64,000 nucleotides of DNA from an uncultured Acinetobacter sp. (GTDB lineage Bacteria > Pseudomonadota > Gammaproteobacteria > Pseudomonadales > Moraxellaceae), in NCBI GenBank assembly GCA_913777945.1, contig CAJYTY010000005.1, positions 1-64,000 on the forward strand, given 5' to 3'. A program made the position numbers and the translations under genes. This document shows positions 1 to 8,553 of this stretch, piece by piece. Numbering within the stretch: position 1 is the first letter of the stretch; the number at the start of each line of letters is the position of its first letter. The notes under the pieces are model-generated. The model saw nothing but the letters and a program-made list of their open reading frames with translations, was not told the DNA's origin and did no database searches.

Positions 1-212
<212 letters not shown>

Positions 213-370
213 CAACACCCAAACAGTTGTTGTACTCAAGATAAATTCAATACACAACTTGATTTAGTGTGAAAACTAGTTACAATACAGACCCAATAAT
301 CTAATCCGTTAATAACTCTTTCGGTAATAAGTGGCAAAGAACGTAAGACCACCGAAAGCCAAAACAGTTT

Positions 371-486
371 GCTGGCGACAATAGCAAGAGTGAACCACCT
401 GATCCCTTCCCGAACTCAGAAGTGAAACCTCTTAGCGCTGATGGTAGTGTGGCGTTTGCCATGTGAGAGTAAGTCATTGCCAGCTT
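371..486 (+). rRNA. rrf: 5S ribosomal RNA
   Basis: The segment begins GCTGGCGACAATAGC and ends with the complementary GCCAGC, forming the closing helix 1 of 5S rRNA. It holds the conserved internal CCCGAACTCAGAAGTGAAAC core. It lies downstream of the 23S gene in the usual 16S-23S-5S order and is followed by a strong terminator. Ends are set from the terminal helix and are good to a few bases. Confidence 0.95.
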
Positions 487-496
487 TTAAATACTA

Positions 497-533
497 AACA
501 CCCCCTCCGCTTAAGCAGAGGGGGTGTTTTTTA
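497..533 (+). terminator. Terminator of the rRNA operon
   Basis: A perfect stem (AAACACCCCCTC paired with GAGGGGGTGTTT) around a 10-base loop is followed by a run of T. It lies directly after the 5S gene and closes the rRNA transcript. Confidence 0.9.
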
Positions 534-585
534 TTGCAGAGAATTTTATATACTGCTCTTTTATTAAAATTATTATTCAAATTCT

Positions 586-1260
586 ATGAAACAATTAGAT
601 TGGAAAGATGAGGCTGAATTTTTCAATAAGTTAAAAGATCGCTATGTAGATGGATTAGAGTTCTGCAGAATAGCCTATGATCTATTTGAATATGTTAAAG
701 AGCACGATCAAGATAGTTATGAATTAACAAAAAGACCCCGTAATATAAAAGAGTTAATAGAGGAAATTCTTCCAATATCAGTATATGTAAGAACTAAATA
801 TAGATTGGGAAATTATATTCAAGTATGTTGGACATCACGTACTGCACGTTTTGATGCTGAAATTAAAGTAATGGAGGAAAGTTATTTTCTAGAAGTAACT
901 TGTGCTGTACACCCTAAAGAGTATTTGGTAAGAGAATTGTTAAATAAGCAAGGGTATTGTTATGCAGCTGATGGAGTTAAGAAGATTGGTAGAAATATAA
1001 TTACAGAATGTATTAGCTATGATAATTCTAGTTTTATTGAACATTTTGTAGATTTAATTGCTCTAAGAATCCAAAAGAAAATGAGCAAAAATTATCCAGA
1101 AAACACAATTTTAGTTATTTGTTGCGAGTTAGATATAGGCTATTTTTCAAAAGAATGGAATATTCTAGAAGAAAAAGTTAGGGCTTTAAATATCGAACAT
1201 AGTTTCAAAGAGATTTTTGTTTATGATAGTTTGACTGAAAAATCATTTACTATGAGTTAA
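586..1260 (+). CDS. Hypothetical protein, AT-rich orphan
   Basis: I do not recognise this 224-residue protein. It has no signal peptide or membrane segment. It is rich in Lys, Glu, Ile and Tyr and looks cytoplasmic and mixed alpha/beta. A stretch at residues 89-101 has Asp and then Glu in a beta-strand context (FLEVT), faintly like a PD-(D/E)xK nuclease core, but the catalytic Lys is a Thr, so this is only a hint. Base composition is odd: 20/60 G+C at 601-660 and 17/60 at 721-780, against 31/60 in the next gene at 1381-1440. The start lies about 50 bases after the rRNA terminator and has no obvious Shine-Dalgarno sequence. Position and composition suggest acquired DNA beside the rRNA operon; function is unknown. 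Confidence 0.7.
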   Translation: MKQLDWKDEAEFFNKLKDRYVDGLEFCRIAYDLFEYVKEHDQDSYELTKRPRNIKELIEEILPISVYVRTKYRLGNYIQVCWTSRTARFDAEIKVMEESYFLEVTCAVHPKEYLVRELLNKQGYCYAADGVKKIGRNIITECISYDNSSFIEHFVDLIALRIQKKMSKNYPENTILVICCELDIGYFSKEWNILEEKVRALNIEHSFKEIFVYDSLTEKSFTMS

Positions 1261-1301
1261 ATTGAATCAATTATTTATGTTATGGTTTTAGGAAAATATT
1301 A

Positions 1302-1613
1302 ATGAAACTCAATTCTTTCTCTCCACTTTCTGAAGATGATGCAGAACTACATCTTCCTGAGCTTGTCTATTGGGCATCACTAGGTGATGTGGAACAAGTC
1401 GAGCAGCTATTGGCAGAGGGAACAGATCCCAATCAGACCGATGACGAAGGCTATAGTGCATTACAGGCAGCTGCTGAGAATGATCATTTAGCGGTAGTGA
1501 AGGTGTTAGTGAGTAAAGGTGCAAATGTTGCTTATAAAGGTGAATATACTGCGCTACAACTTGCTGAAATGGCAGAAAATACCGATGTGGTTGCGTATTT
1601 AAAAAGTCTTTGA
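1302..1613 (+). CDS. Ankyrin-repeat protein
   Basis: This 103-residue protein is built almost wholly of ankyrin repeats. Repeat-like units start near residues 22 (ELVYWASLGDVEQVEQLL), 50 (GYSALQAAAENDHLAVVKVL) and 80 (EYTALQLAEMAENTDVVAYL), each with the helix-turn-helix pattern and the GADP/GANV-like turn. Ankyrin arrays bind protein partners, so a binding role is likely, but no partner can be named. There is no signal peptide. The gene starts 41 bases after the AT-rich orphan gene on the same strand and is followed by a terminator, so the two may be co-transcribed, although their base compositions differ sharply. Confidence 0.85.
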   Translation: MKLNSFSPLSEDDAELHLPELVYWASLGDVEQVEQLLAEGTDPNQTDDEGYSALQAAAENDHLAVVKVLVSKGANVAYKGEYTALQLAEMAENTDVVAYLKSL

Positions 1614-1635
1614 GTCGCGTATAAAAATGACAGAT

Positions 1636-1672
1636 AAAAAAGAAGCCCCATCATCCTGACGGGGCTTCTTCA
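1636..1672 (+). terminator. Terminator after the ankyrin gene
   Basis: The stem AGAAGCCCC / GGGGCTTCT encloses an 11-base loop and is preceded by an A-run and followed by TTC. It ends transcription of the ankyrin gene. The bases from here to 1862 hold only short weak hairpins and no gene that I can support. Confidence 0.7.
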
Positions 1673-1862
1673 TATTCAGTTTATGTCGTTGATATCCTAT
1701 TAACGACCACATCCTGTGTATGTTTTTATTCTCAATGAGACTTCCTGTCTCTCTATAATTTGTATGATAGGTGAAAGTTTTAGGTTGGGATATTCGCCAA
1801 TCGCTGCGATTGTTGTAGGTTTTGGCTTACAGAAATTTTGAGTGATGTAATCATAAATAATA

Positions 1863-1892
1863 AAAAACGGAATCTTATGATTCCATTTTTTA
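1863..1892 (-). terminator. Terminator of the beta-barrel gene
   Basis: An imperfect hairpin (GGAATC / GATTCC with A/T-rich flanks) lies just past the stop codon of the minus-strand gene starting at 2658. Read on the minus strand it ends in a T-rich run. Confidence 0.65.
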
Positions 1893-1905
1893 ACTTAATC
1901 TGGAT

Positions 1906-2658
1906 TTAGAAATGAACATCTAAACCGATATAAGGACCTTTAAAATTAAATTTAAGATCGTTTTTTTCGTAGTCATCTAATTTAATGTCTAAGATACGGT
2001 AGCCAGCTTTCAAGCCAACATCGACTAACAGATTATCAATAAAGTTATATTGTAACTCGGCCTGTGCGTCAGTAATTTTGGTATCATTAATATTACTGTA
2101 TAACAACTCAGCTTTAGCACTCAAGCCTGTAAATGGTAATTTTACGCCTGCTGATCCATAGATCACAGGAACAGTTTTATCGATGTCTGTTTTGCTTAAA
2201 CCGAGTGTTTTAACATCACCATTTAAACTGGTTGCGCCTAAACCAACATCTGCATTTACGATGGTATCCAAGATTTCATAATATAAAATGAAATCGGTAT
2301 GGTCTATGTTCAAGTCATAAACTGGCTGACCTGCAACTTCATTTTCAGTTTGTGACTTTAAATTCACATAGCGAATTTTTGCATTTGGAATGAATGGAAT
2401 TGGGTGCTCAAATGCAAGAGAAATTTGAGCTGAGCCTTTACGGTCTAAATTATATTCTCGAGAGTCTGCGTAAGGATCCAATAGAAGATTATCTACGCCA
2501 GTTTGGTTGGATAAAGACGTTGTATTATGGGGTTGAACTTGAGTCTTACCATCATAAGACCAATAGCTTGCATCTGCCTTCACGCCAATTACATCTGCTT
2601 GCGCCAGACCACAAATACTCGTCCCTATAGCAAGCATTGATATTTTTAATATTTTCAT
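1906..2658 (-). CDS. Outer-membrane beta-barrel protein, TIGR04219 type
   Basis: This 250-residue protein starts with a cleavable signal peptide of about 21 residues ending AQA before DVIGVKADASYW. The mature part consists of alternating-polarity strands and ends in an aromatic residue (GLDVHF), as beta-barrels recognised by the BAM complex do. The overall look matches the TIGR04219 family of outer-membrane proteins of unknown function. No ligand can be assigned. The gene is monocistronic, with its own terminator, and is divergent from the aldehyde dehydrogenase gene, with 132 bases between them. Confidence 0.8.
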   Translation of the reverse strand: MKILKISMLAIGTSICGLAQADVIGVKADASYWSYDGKTQVQPHNTTSLSNQTGVDNLLLDPYADSREYNLDRKGSAQISLAFEHPIPFIPNAKIRYVNLKSQTENEVAGQPVYDLNIDHTDFILYYEILDTIVNADVGLGATSLNGDVKTLGLSKTDIDKTVPVIYGSAGVKLPFTGLSAKAELLYSNINDTKITDAQAELQYNFIDNLLVDVGLKAGYRILDIKLDDYEKNDLKFNFKGPYIGLDVHF

Positions 2659-2790
2659 TTGATTGTCCTAATTCATATCAAAAACCGTAATGAATTGTTG
2701 TGAATTCATCAGTGATTGGGCGAATCATATAGTGATATTTGAAAATATACAGTAGTCTAATTTTAAATTTTAATAATGGGATGAAGAATA

Positions 2791-4233
2791 ATGACCGATG
2801 CACAAAATGTTGTAGATTATCCTTTATATGTCGCAGGGAAAGCAGTAACGACAGGTCAATGGTTAGAAGTTCATGATAAATATAGTAATACGGTCTATGC
2901 TCGAGTTGCGCTAGCAGATGAAAAAGTGTTGGAAAAAGCAATTTCTGCTTCAGTTAAAGCTGAGGTAGATATGGCGACTCTTAAGCCATTTGAAAAACAA
3001 AAAGTTCTATTACATTGTGTTAAGCGTTTTAATGAATTACGTGAAGAATTGACAGAAATATTGATTATTGAAGGGGGGAAGCCGCGAGGTGCGGCAAGTG
3101 CAGAAGTGGAACGTCTGATAAATACGTTCCAATTGGCTGCAGATGCAGTCACACAACTTGATGATGGTCGAATGTTGCCTTTGGCAGTAACTCCTGCGGC
3201 TGCTCGTTTTCGAGGTATGGTTAAGCATGTGCCAATAGGTGCAGTTTCGCTGATTAGCCCATTTAATTTCCCTTTAAATCTGGTGGCACACAAGATCGCA
3301 CCTGCAATTGCAGCAGGTTGTCCATTTGTATTGAAGCCTGCGAGTTTGACACCGATCAGTTCTTTAATGATTGCCAAGGTTTTGGCGGAAACTGATTTAC
3401 CAAAAGGCTCATGGTCAGTGTTGCCTTGTGATCGCCAAGCAGCGGATATTTTGGTAACAGATGATCGCTTTAAATTACTTAGCTTTACGGGGTCAGATCA
3501 GGTTGGTTGGGACATGAAAGCGCGTGCAGGGCGCAAGAAAGTTACTTTGGAACTGGGTGGGAACGCTGCGGTTCTGATCGATGCAGATAGCGTGATTGAT
3601 GAGGCGCTGATTGATCGTTTGATCAGTGCCGCTTATGGGCATGCAGGGCAAGTCTGTATCAGTGTACAACGGATTTTAGTTCATGCTGATCTTTATGTGG
3701 AAGTGAAAAAGAAACTGATTGCTAAACTGAAAAAAATTAAAGTAGATGATCCAAAGCTAAATACCACATTGGTAGGTCCGATGATTAAGGAAGCTGAAGC
3801 TGTTCGCCTGAAAAAATGGATTGATAAAGCCGAGAAAAAAGGGGCAAAGGTTCTGACGGGAGGACATTTACAAGGGGTATTATTTGAACCAACCTTACTG
3901 GAGAATGTTGATGCCAAGCTAGAAATCTATAAGGATGAAGCATTTGGCCCGATTGCTATTTTAGAAAAATTTAAAGAGTTTGAGCAGGGTATTAAGACAA
4001 TTAATCAAAGTCGTTTTGGTTTACAGGCAGGGGTATATACCCAAAATCTGAATAAAATGCTGTATGCATGGGATAATTTGCATGTTGGTGGAGTCATCAT
4101 TAATGATGTGCCTACATTCCGTGTCGATAACATGCCTTATGGTGGCGTGAAGGATTCTGGATTAGGTCGCGAAGGAATTCACTCAGCGATTCGTGATATG
4201 CAAGAAGAACGCTTGCTCGCAATTAAACAATAA
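2791..4233 (+). CDS. NAD(P)-dependent aldehyde dehydrogenase
   Basis: This 480-residue protein belongs to the aldehyde dehydrogenase superfamily, which oxidises aldehydes to carboxylic acids with NAD(P)+ in the cytoplasm. Visible catalytic residues are Asn159 (SPFNFP), Lys182 (VLKPAS) in the cofactor site, Glu254 (LELGGNA) and the nucleophile Cys289 (GQVCISVQR). The late motif EAFGPIA and the C-terminal YGGVKDSGLGREG are also present. The length is normal for the family. It stands alone, so the substrate cannot be inferred. The start is preceded by GGGATGAAGAATA, a weak ribosome site. Confidence 0.9.
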   Translation: MTDAQNVVDYPLYVAGKAVTTGQWLEVHDKYSNTVYARVALADEKVLEKAISASVKAEVDMATLKPFEKQKVLLHCVKRFNELREELTEILIIEGGKPRGAASAEVERLINTFQLAADAVTQLDDGRMLPLAVTPAAARFRGMVKHVPIGAVSLISPFNFPLNLVAHKIAPAIAAGCPFVLKPASLTPISSLMIAKVLAETDLPKGSWSVLPCDRQAADILVTDDRFKLLSFTGSDQVGWDMKARAGRKKVTLELGGNAAVLIDADSVIDEALIDRLISAAYGHAGQVCISVQRILVHADLYVEVKKKLIAKLKKIKVDDPKLNTTLVGPMIKEAEAVRLKKWIDKAEKKGAKVLTGGHLQGVLFEPTLLENVDAKLEIYKDEAFGPIAILEKFKEFEQGIKTINQSRFGLQAGVYTQNLNKMLYAWDNLHVGGVIINDVPTFRVDNMPYGGVKDSGLGREGIHSAIRDMQEERLLAIKQ

Positions 4234-4606
4234 AATAGAAGTTCAAGCGGAGTTCTGACTTCGCTTGATTAGTTTATATACTTGATTTTATAAATTGACT
4301 GTAAGGTCAAAATTTCATTCAGTTGAAAAATAATCAGTTATTTAAAAAACATAATTTTTCAGACAGAAATTACAGTAAAAAGAAATAAAAACAGGTATTG
4401 TTCGGCTATTAAAAAGCAGAAAAACAAAATCCAATCTTTAAGGAAGATGGTTTGGTTTTTGCTTGTTTGTTCATGAAAATGAGAGGCCCACAAGGTTGAA
4501 ATTTCATGCAAGCAAAACAAGATTTTTTATGGCACTTTTCATGTCTGTTGGATAATAAAACCTAACGCAGTATGAAAAATGCCAGCGGTATATATTTAGG
4601 TGTCAT
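4234..4606. other. Intergenic region with a weak terminator
   Basis: This 373-base AT-rich gap lies between the aldehyde dehydrogenase and the sodium-coupled transporter. A hairpin at 4243-4268 (TCAAGCGGAG / CTTCGCTTGA with one G-U pair) may terminate the upstream gene, though its T-run is poor. An imperfect hairpin at about 4425-4460, with several bulges, has a T-rich right arm. The rest must hold the promoter of the transporter. I see no ORF worth calling. Confidence 0.5.
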
Positions 4607-6085
4607 ATGGCAGATTCTCGTGAAAACTGGACATCACGATCTGGTTTTATTATTGCAGCTGTTGGCTCAGCTGTAGGTTTAGGTAATATTTGGCGCTTTC
4701 CTTATGTTGCCTACGAAAATGGTGGTGGTGCGTTTCTTATCCCCTATTTACTCGCACTGATTACAGCTGGTTTACCTCTTTTATTTTTAGATTATGCGAC
4801 TGGACATCGTAGTACAGGCTCACCCCCTAAAGCATATCGTGCTTTATTTAAAGGTGGTGAAACACTAGGTTGGTGGCAAGTCTGTGTCTGTATCATTATT
4901 GGTTTGTACTATGCCAGCGTACTGACGTGGGCGGGAAGTTATGTATATTTCTCGATTGGTCAGGCGTGGGGCAGTGACCCAGAAAGTTTCTTCTTTAATA
5001 CGTACTTACAGACCTCGAAAGCAACTGGCTTTGATTTGCAGTTTGTCAGCCATTTATTTTGGCCAATTGTTGGGATTTGGGCACTGACCTTAGTGATTTT
5101 GTATGGTGGTGTTAAAAAAGGTGTTGAATTATCAAATAAGATTTTCATGCCTTTGTTATTCGTCCTGTTCACAGTTTTGGTAATTCAATCATTACGTTTA
5201 CCTGGTGCAGCTGAAGGCTTAAATGCATTCTTCACTCCGAACTGGTCTGCGATGATGGACTATAAAGTGTGGTTAGCTGCTTACGGGCACACTTTCTTCT
5301 CACTATCTGTTGGCTTCGGGATCATGGTGACATACTCCTCTTACTTAAAGCCGAAAACCAATTTAACAGGTTCGGGTTTGATCGTTGGTTTTGCCAATGC
5401 TTCAACTGAGATCTTGGCAGGTATTGGTATTTTTGCAGCATTGGGTTTTATGGCTCATGCGGCGGGTAAAGAAGTACATGATGTTGTTAGTGGTGGTATT
5501 GGTCTAGCATTTATTGCTTTTCCAAAAATCATTTCAAGCTTGGGTGCAGGTGCAGATCTATTTGGTCTATTGTTCTTCTCTTCGCTTTTTGTCGCAGGTA
5601 TTTCTTCCATGGTCAGTATCTTGGAAGTACCGATTGCAGCGATGCAAGATAAGTTAAAATGGAGCCGTAAGAAAGCAGTAACCATCATTGGTGGTGGTAG
5701 TGCATTCGTTTCAGTTATCTTATTCTCAAGCGTAAATGCGATTAAACTGGTTGATATTGTGGATCACTTTATCAATAACATCGGGATTATTGGTGGTGCA
5801 TTATTATCCATCATCAGTGTGGCTTGGTTTAAGCGTTCAGCTTTAATCGAACTTCGTGATCATGTGAACCGTATTTCGACAATTCAATTGGGTAAAGGTT
5901 GGGATTTCACTTTAACTGTGATCACCTCTCTGATCTTATTAACCACATTGAGCATGACTGTGTTTAACTTGGTCAAAAACGGTTACGATACGTATAGTAT
6001 GAGCTTACAAGGCATCTTTGGATGGGGCAGTGTGATTTTCTGTGCTGTCGTTGCAGTTATACTCAGCAAGATGAAAGATCGCTAG
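4607..6085 (+). CDS. Sodium-dependent transporter, NSS/SNF family (MetP-like)
   Basis: This 492-residue inner-membrane protein belongs to the neurotransmitter:sodium symporter family, which imports amino acids with Na+. The family hallmark GSAVGLGNIWRFPY is at residues 20-33 in TM1, and about twelve hydrophobic segments follow. The adjacent gene encodes a small MetS-type subunit, which matches the two-component methionine/alanine transporter MetPS described in Corynebacterium. A methionine or alanine substrate is therefore a reasonable inference, not shown by sequence. The stop codon overlaps the ribosome site of the next gene, indicating translational coupling. Confidence 0.88.
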   Translation: MADSRENWTSRSGFIIAAVGSAVGLGNIWRFPYVAYENGGGAFLIPYLLALITAGLPLLFLDYATGHRSTGSPPKAYRALFKGGETLGWWQVCVCIIIGLYYASVLTWAGSYVYFSIGQAWGSDPESFFFNTYLQTSKATGFDLQFVSHLFWPIVGIWALTLVILYGGVKKGVELSNKIFMPLLFVLFTVLVIQSLRLPGAAEGLNAFFTPNWSAMMDYKVWLAAYGHTFFSLSVGFGIMVTYSSYLKPKTNLTGSGLIVGFANASTEILAGIGIFAALGFMAHAAGKEVHDVVSGGIGLAFIAFPKIISSLGAGADLFGLLFFSSLFVAGISSMVSILEVPIAAMQDKLKWSRKKAVTIIGGGSAFVSVILFSSVNAIKLVDIVDHFINNIGIIGGALLSIISVAWFKRSALIELRDHVNRISTIQLGKGWDFTLTVITSLILLTTLSMTVFNLVKNGYDTYSMSLQGIFGWGSVIFCAVVAVILSKMKDR

Positions 6086-6095
6086 GAGCGCAGTT

Positions 6096-6239
6096 ATGAA
6101 TACTTCAGCAATCGTGATGATGATCATTTCAATGGTGTTTTTATGGGGCGGACTTGCTTTGTCGATTCTGCACTTAATGAAACATCCAGAAGAGTTAGAT
6201 GACGTTTTAGAAGAAGTCAAAGATCATCATACACTTTAA
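6096..6239 (+). CDS. MetS-type small transporter subunit (47 aa)
   Basis: This short gene encodes 47 residues: one hydrophobic segment (residues 5-25) followed by a charged tail with HPEELDDVLEEVKDH. That is the layout of the methionine/alanine import small subunit family (MetS). Its ribosome site AGGAG (6084-6088) overlaps the TAG stop of the large transporter, and the ATG follows 7 bases later, so the pair is translationally coupled. A bidirectional terminator follows. The size, membrane segment and partner gene together make the assignment solid. Confidence 0.88.
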   Translation: MNTSAIVMMIISMVFLWGGLALSILHLMKHPEELDDVLEEVKDHHTL

Positions 6240-6249
6240 AATAGATTCA

Positions 6250-6282
6250 AAAAAAGCAGGCTTTGAAGCCTGCTTTTTTATT
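6250..6282. terminator. Bidirectional terminator
   Basis: The stem AAAAAGCAGGC / GCCTGCTTTTT is flanked by A-runs and T-runs on the two sides. It serves both the transporter pair (plus strand) and rsmB (minus strand), whose stop is at 6287. Confidence 0.88.
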
Positions 6283-6286
6283 TTGA

Positions 6287-7594
6287 TTATGCCAATTTTT
6301 TAATTCGGCAATAATAGAAACCATCACCAGAGTGCGCAGACGGTAATAATTGACGACCATAAGTCTGTTCAATACCCCAATCCGCATTGATTTTGATTTC
6401 TTCAGCATTGGCATGTGCGGCGAAGAATGCCGCCATTTGCTGTTCATTCTCAGCTTTTAGAATTGAGCAGGTGATATACAACAGCGTTCCACCAACTTTG
6501 AGTTGTTGCCACATTTGTTGAAGAATCTGTTTTTGTAATTCAACTGTTTGTGCGATATCAGTCGATTGTCTGAGCAGACGAATATCAGGATGACGACGAA
6601 TTACACCTGTTGCAGAACAAGGAGCATCCAATACAATACAATCCACAGCTTCTTTAGCCTGCCAAGTGGTTGCATCAGCTGTCACGATCTCAACATTATG
6701 TTGATCAAGTACAAGACGTTCTAAATTTTCAGAAACTCGCAGTAAACGTTTCGCGTCATGATCAAGCGCAATCAATTTTTTAGGATTATAGCGCTCAAGG
6801 ATGTGTGCAGTTTTACCCCCAGGTGCAGCACATGCATCGACAACCACTTGGTCATCTAAATTGGGTAAAAGCATCGCGCACAATTGTGCATGTTCATCCT
6901 GAACAGAAAAGCCACCTTCTTCGAAACCAGGTAAGTGCGTAATATTGCCCGTTTGTTCCAGAACAATACCAACATCTGAAAGCGTGCAAGCACGAGCATC
7001 GATCTGTTCTTCATCTAAAATATCAAGATACTCATCACGACTGATTTGACGTTCATTGACCCGCAGGGTCAGAGGGGCGACTTGTTTTAAGGCTTGGCAT
7101 AGAGTCTCTGCTTGCTCAGGCCAATCTTTTTTAAGTCGCTTGAATAACCAGCTTGGTAAACCATGCGTATTATTCAAAGCGGTTTCAAATTCAGCTGTTT
7201 CACGTGAAACACGACGCAGAATGGCATTGACTAAACCACTCATTGGTTCGAAACCGAGTTGCTTAGCCGCATTTACCGTTTCTGAAATCGCAGCATGTAC
7301 AGGAATACGCGTACATAAAATTTGATATAAACCTAGATATAAACAACTTTCTAGCGCTTCATTGTCTAATGGTTTCGTAAGCAATGGTAGAGTAATTGCT
7401 TTTAAAGAAAACCATTGGCGTAAACAACCTAAAGTAAGCTCATGATATAAACCACGGTCACGTTCAGAAACAATATTGATATGTTGATTTAAAACAGAAG
7501 CCAAAGATTGCCCATTTTGAACAGCCAAAAGTGTTTTGATCACTTGCGCACGCAAGTTCAAATTTTTTGCAGATGATTGATTCGATTGGCTCAT
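6287..7594 (-). CDS. rsmB: 16S rRNA (cytosine-967-C5)-methyltransferase
   Basis: This 435-residue protein methylates C967 of 16S rRNA with S-adenosylmethionine. An N-terminal NusB-like RNA-binding domain (about residues 10-140) is followed by the RsmB methyltransferase domain. The SAM motif is CAAPGGKT (255-262). The two catalytic cysteines are in DAPCSATG (Cys326) and ITCSIL (Cys376), the arrangement that defines bacterial RNA m5C methyltransferases. The length fits E. coli RsmB. It overlaps the end of fmt by 4 bases, the conserved fmt-rsmB pair. Confidence 0.95.
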   Translation of the reverse strand: MSQSNQSSAKNLNLRAQVIKTLLAVQNGQSLASVLNQHINIVSERDRGLYHELTLGCLRQWFSLKAITLPLLTKPLDNEALESCLYLGLYQILCTRIPVHAAISETVNAAKQLGFEPMSGLVNAILRRVSRETAEFETALNNTHGLPSWLFKRLKKDWPEQAETLCQALKQVAPLTLRVNERQISRDEYLDILDEEQIDARACTLSDVGIVLEQTGNITHLPGFEEGGFSVQDEHAQLCAMLLPNLDDQVVVDACAAPGGKTAHILERYNPKKLIALDHDAKRLLRVSENLERLVLDQHNVEIVTADATTWQAKEAVDCIVLDAPCSATGVIRRHPDIRLLRQSTDIAQTVELQKQILQQMWQQLKVGGTLLYITCSILKAENEQQMAAFFAAHANAEEIKINADWGIEQTYGRQLLPSAHSGDGFYYCRIKKLA

Positions 7595-8553
7595 GGGAGA
7601 ATTTGTCCAAGATGTAATTTTTGGGTTTGAGCTATTTGAACTGGATTGAGGGCTTTAGCACCTGGCCATTGCAAACTGGTTAAGCACACTGCGCTATTAT
7701 CGCCACAGGCAACATGTACGCCTTGTTTATCAATTCCTATGATTTCACCCAATTGAGCATCCGTTTTACTGTGTTCAGAAAGGATCGAATTCCAAACCCT
7801 TAAAGCATTGTTTTCATCCAGTTGGATAAAAGCCACTGGCCAAGGATTAAAAGCACGAATATTACGATCTATTTGACCAGCATTCACACTCCAATCAATC
7901 CGAGCTTCTGCTTTAACCAATTTATGTGCATAGACGGTGAGTGCTTCATCTTGTACTTCACGTTTTTCGATAAAATCCTGCAAGCTTTGTTCAGATTCGA
8001 GTACGGTACAAATCGCTTCTGCACCTTGAAGCGCCAATTTGTCATGCAAGCTAGCAGATGTATCTTCCGCAGTAATTGGGCAATAGGTTTTATACATCAT
8101 ATCGCCCGTATCTAAACCTGCCGCCATTTGCATGATGGTAATGCCTGTTTCAGCATCGCCTGTCGCGATGGCACGTTGAATTGGCGCAGCACCACGCCAG
8201 CGTGGTAGCAATGAACCATGAATATTTAAACAACCGTATTTCGGTGTATCTAAAACGGCTTGCGGTAAAATCAAGCCATACGCTGCGACCACCATCACAT
8301 CAGCGCCTAGAGCAGCAAGTTCTTGTCGAGCCGCCAAGCCTTCTTCGGTAGATGCTTTAAAATTCAAAGGTTGGTAAACGGGTAAACCCTGTTCAAGTGC
8401 CAATTGTTTAACAGGCGATGGTGTTAATTTTTGTCCACGTCCTGATTTACGGTCAGGTTGGGTGTAAACAGCAATAATTTGGTGTGATGTTTTTAATAAT
8501 GCCGCTAATGCAGTTGCTGCAAATTCAGGTGTACCAGCAAAAATGATTTTCAA
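7591..8553 (-). CDS. fmt: Methionyl-tRNA formyltransferase
   Basis: This 320-residue enzyme formylates initiator Met-tRNA using 10-formyl-tetrahydrofolate. The N-terminal formyltransferase domain shows FAGTPEFAA at the start, the loop RKSGRG, the catalytic Asn110 and His112 in NIHGSLLPRWRGAAPIQ, and Asp148 in AGLDTGD. The C-terminal domain (about 210-310) is the OB-like tRNA-binding part. The length is normal. It is translationally coupled to rsmB. The def gene that often precedes fmt is absent here: the upstream side is a roughly 600-base gap. Confidence 0.95.
   Translation of the reverse strand: MKIIFAGTPEFAATALAALLKTSHQIIAVYTQPDRKSGRGQKLTPSPVKQLALEQGLPVYQPLNFKASTEEGLAARQELAALGADVMVVAAYGLILPQAVLDTPKYGCLNIHGSLLPRWRGAAPIQRAIATGDAETGITIMQMAAGLDTGDMMYKTYCPITAEDTSASLHDKLALQGAEAICTVLESEQSLQDFIEKREVQDEALTVYAHKLVKAEARIDWSVNAGQIDRNIRAFNPWPVAFIQLDENNALRVWNSILSEHSKTDAQLGEIIGIDKQGVHVACGDNSAVCLTSLQWPGAKALNPVQIAQTQKLHLGQILP

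Noticed and set aside
2895..3377. 160-codon open frame on the minus strand inside the aldehyde dehydrogenase gene
   Set aside because: The sense strand holds all catalytic motifs of a normal-length enzyme; the antisense frame has no ribosome site and no protein-like pattern.
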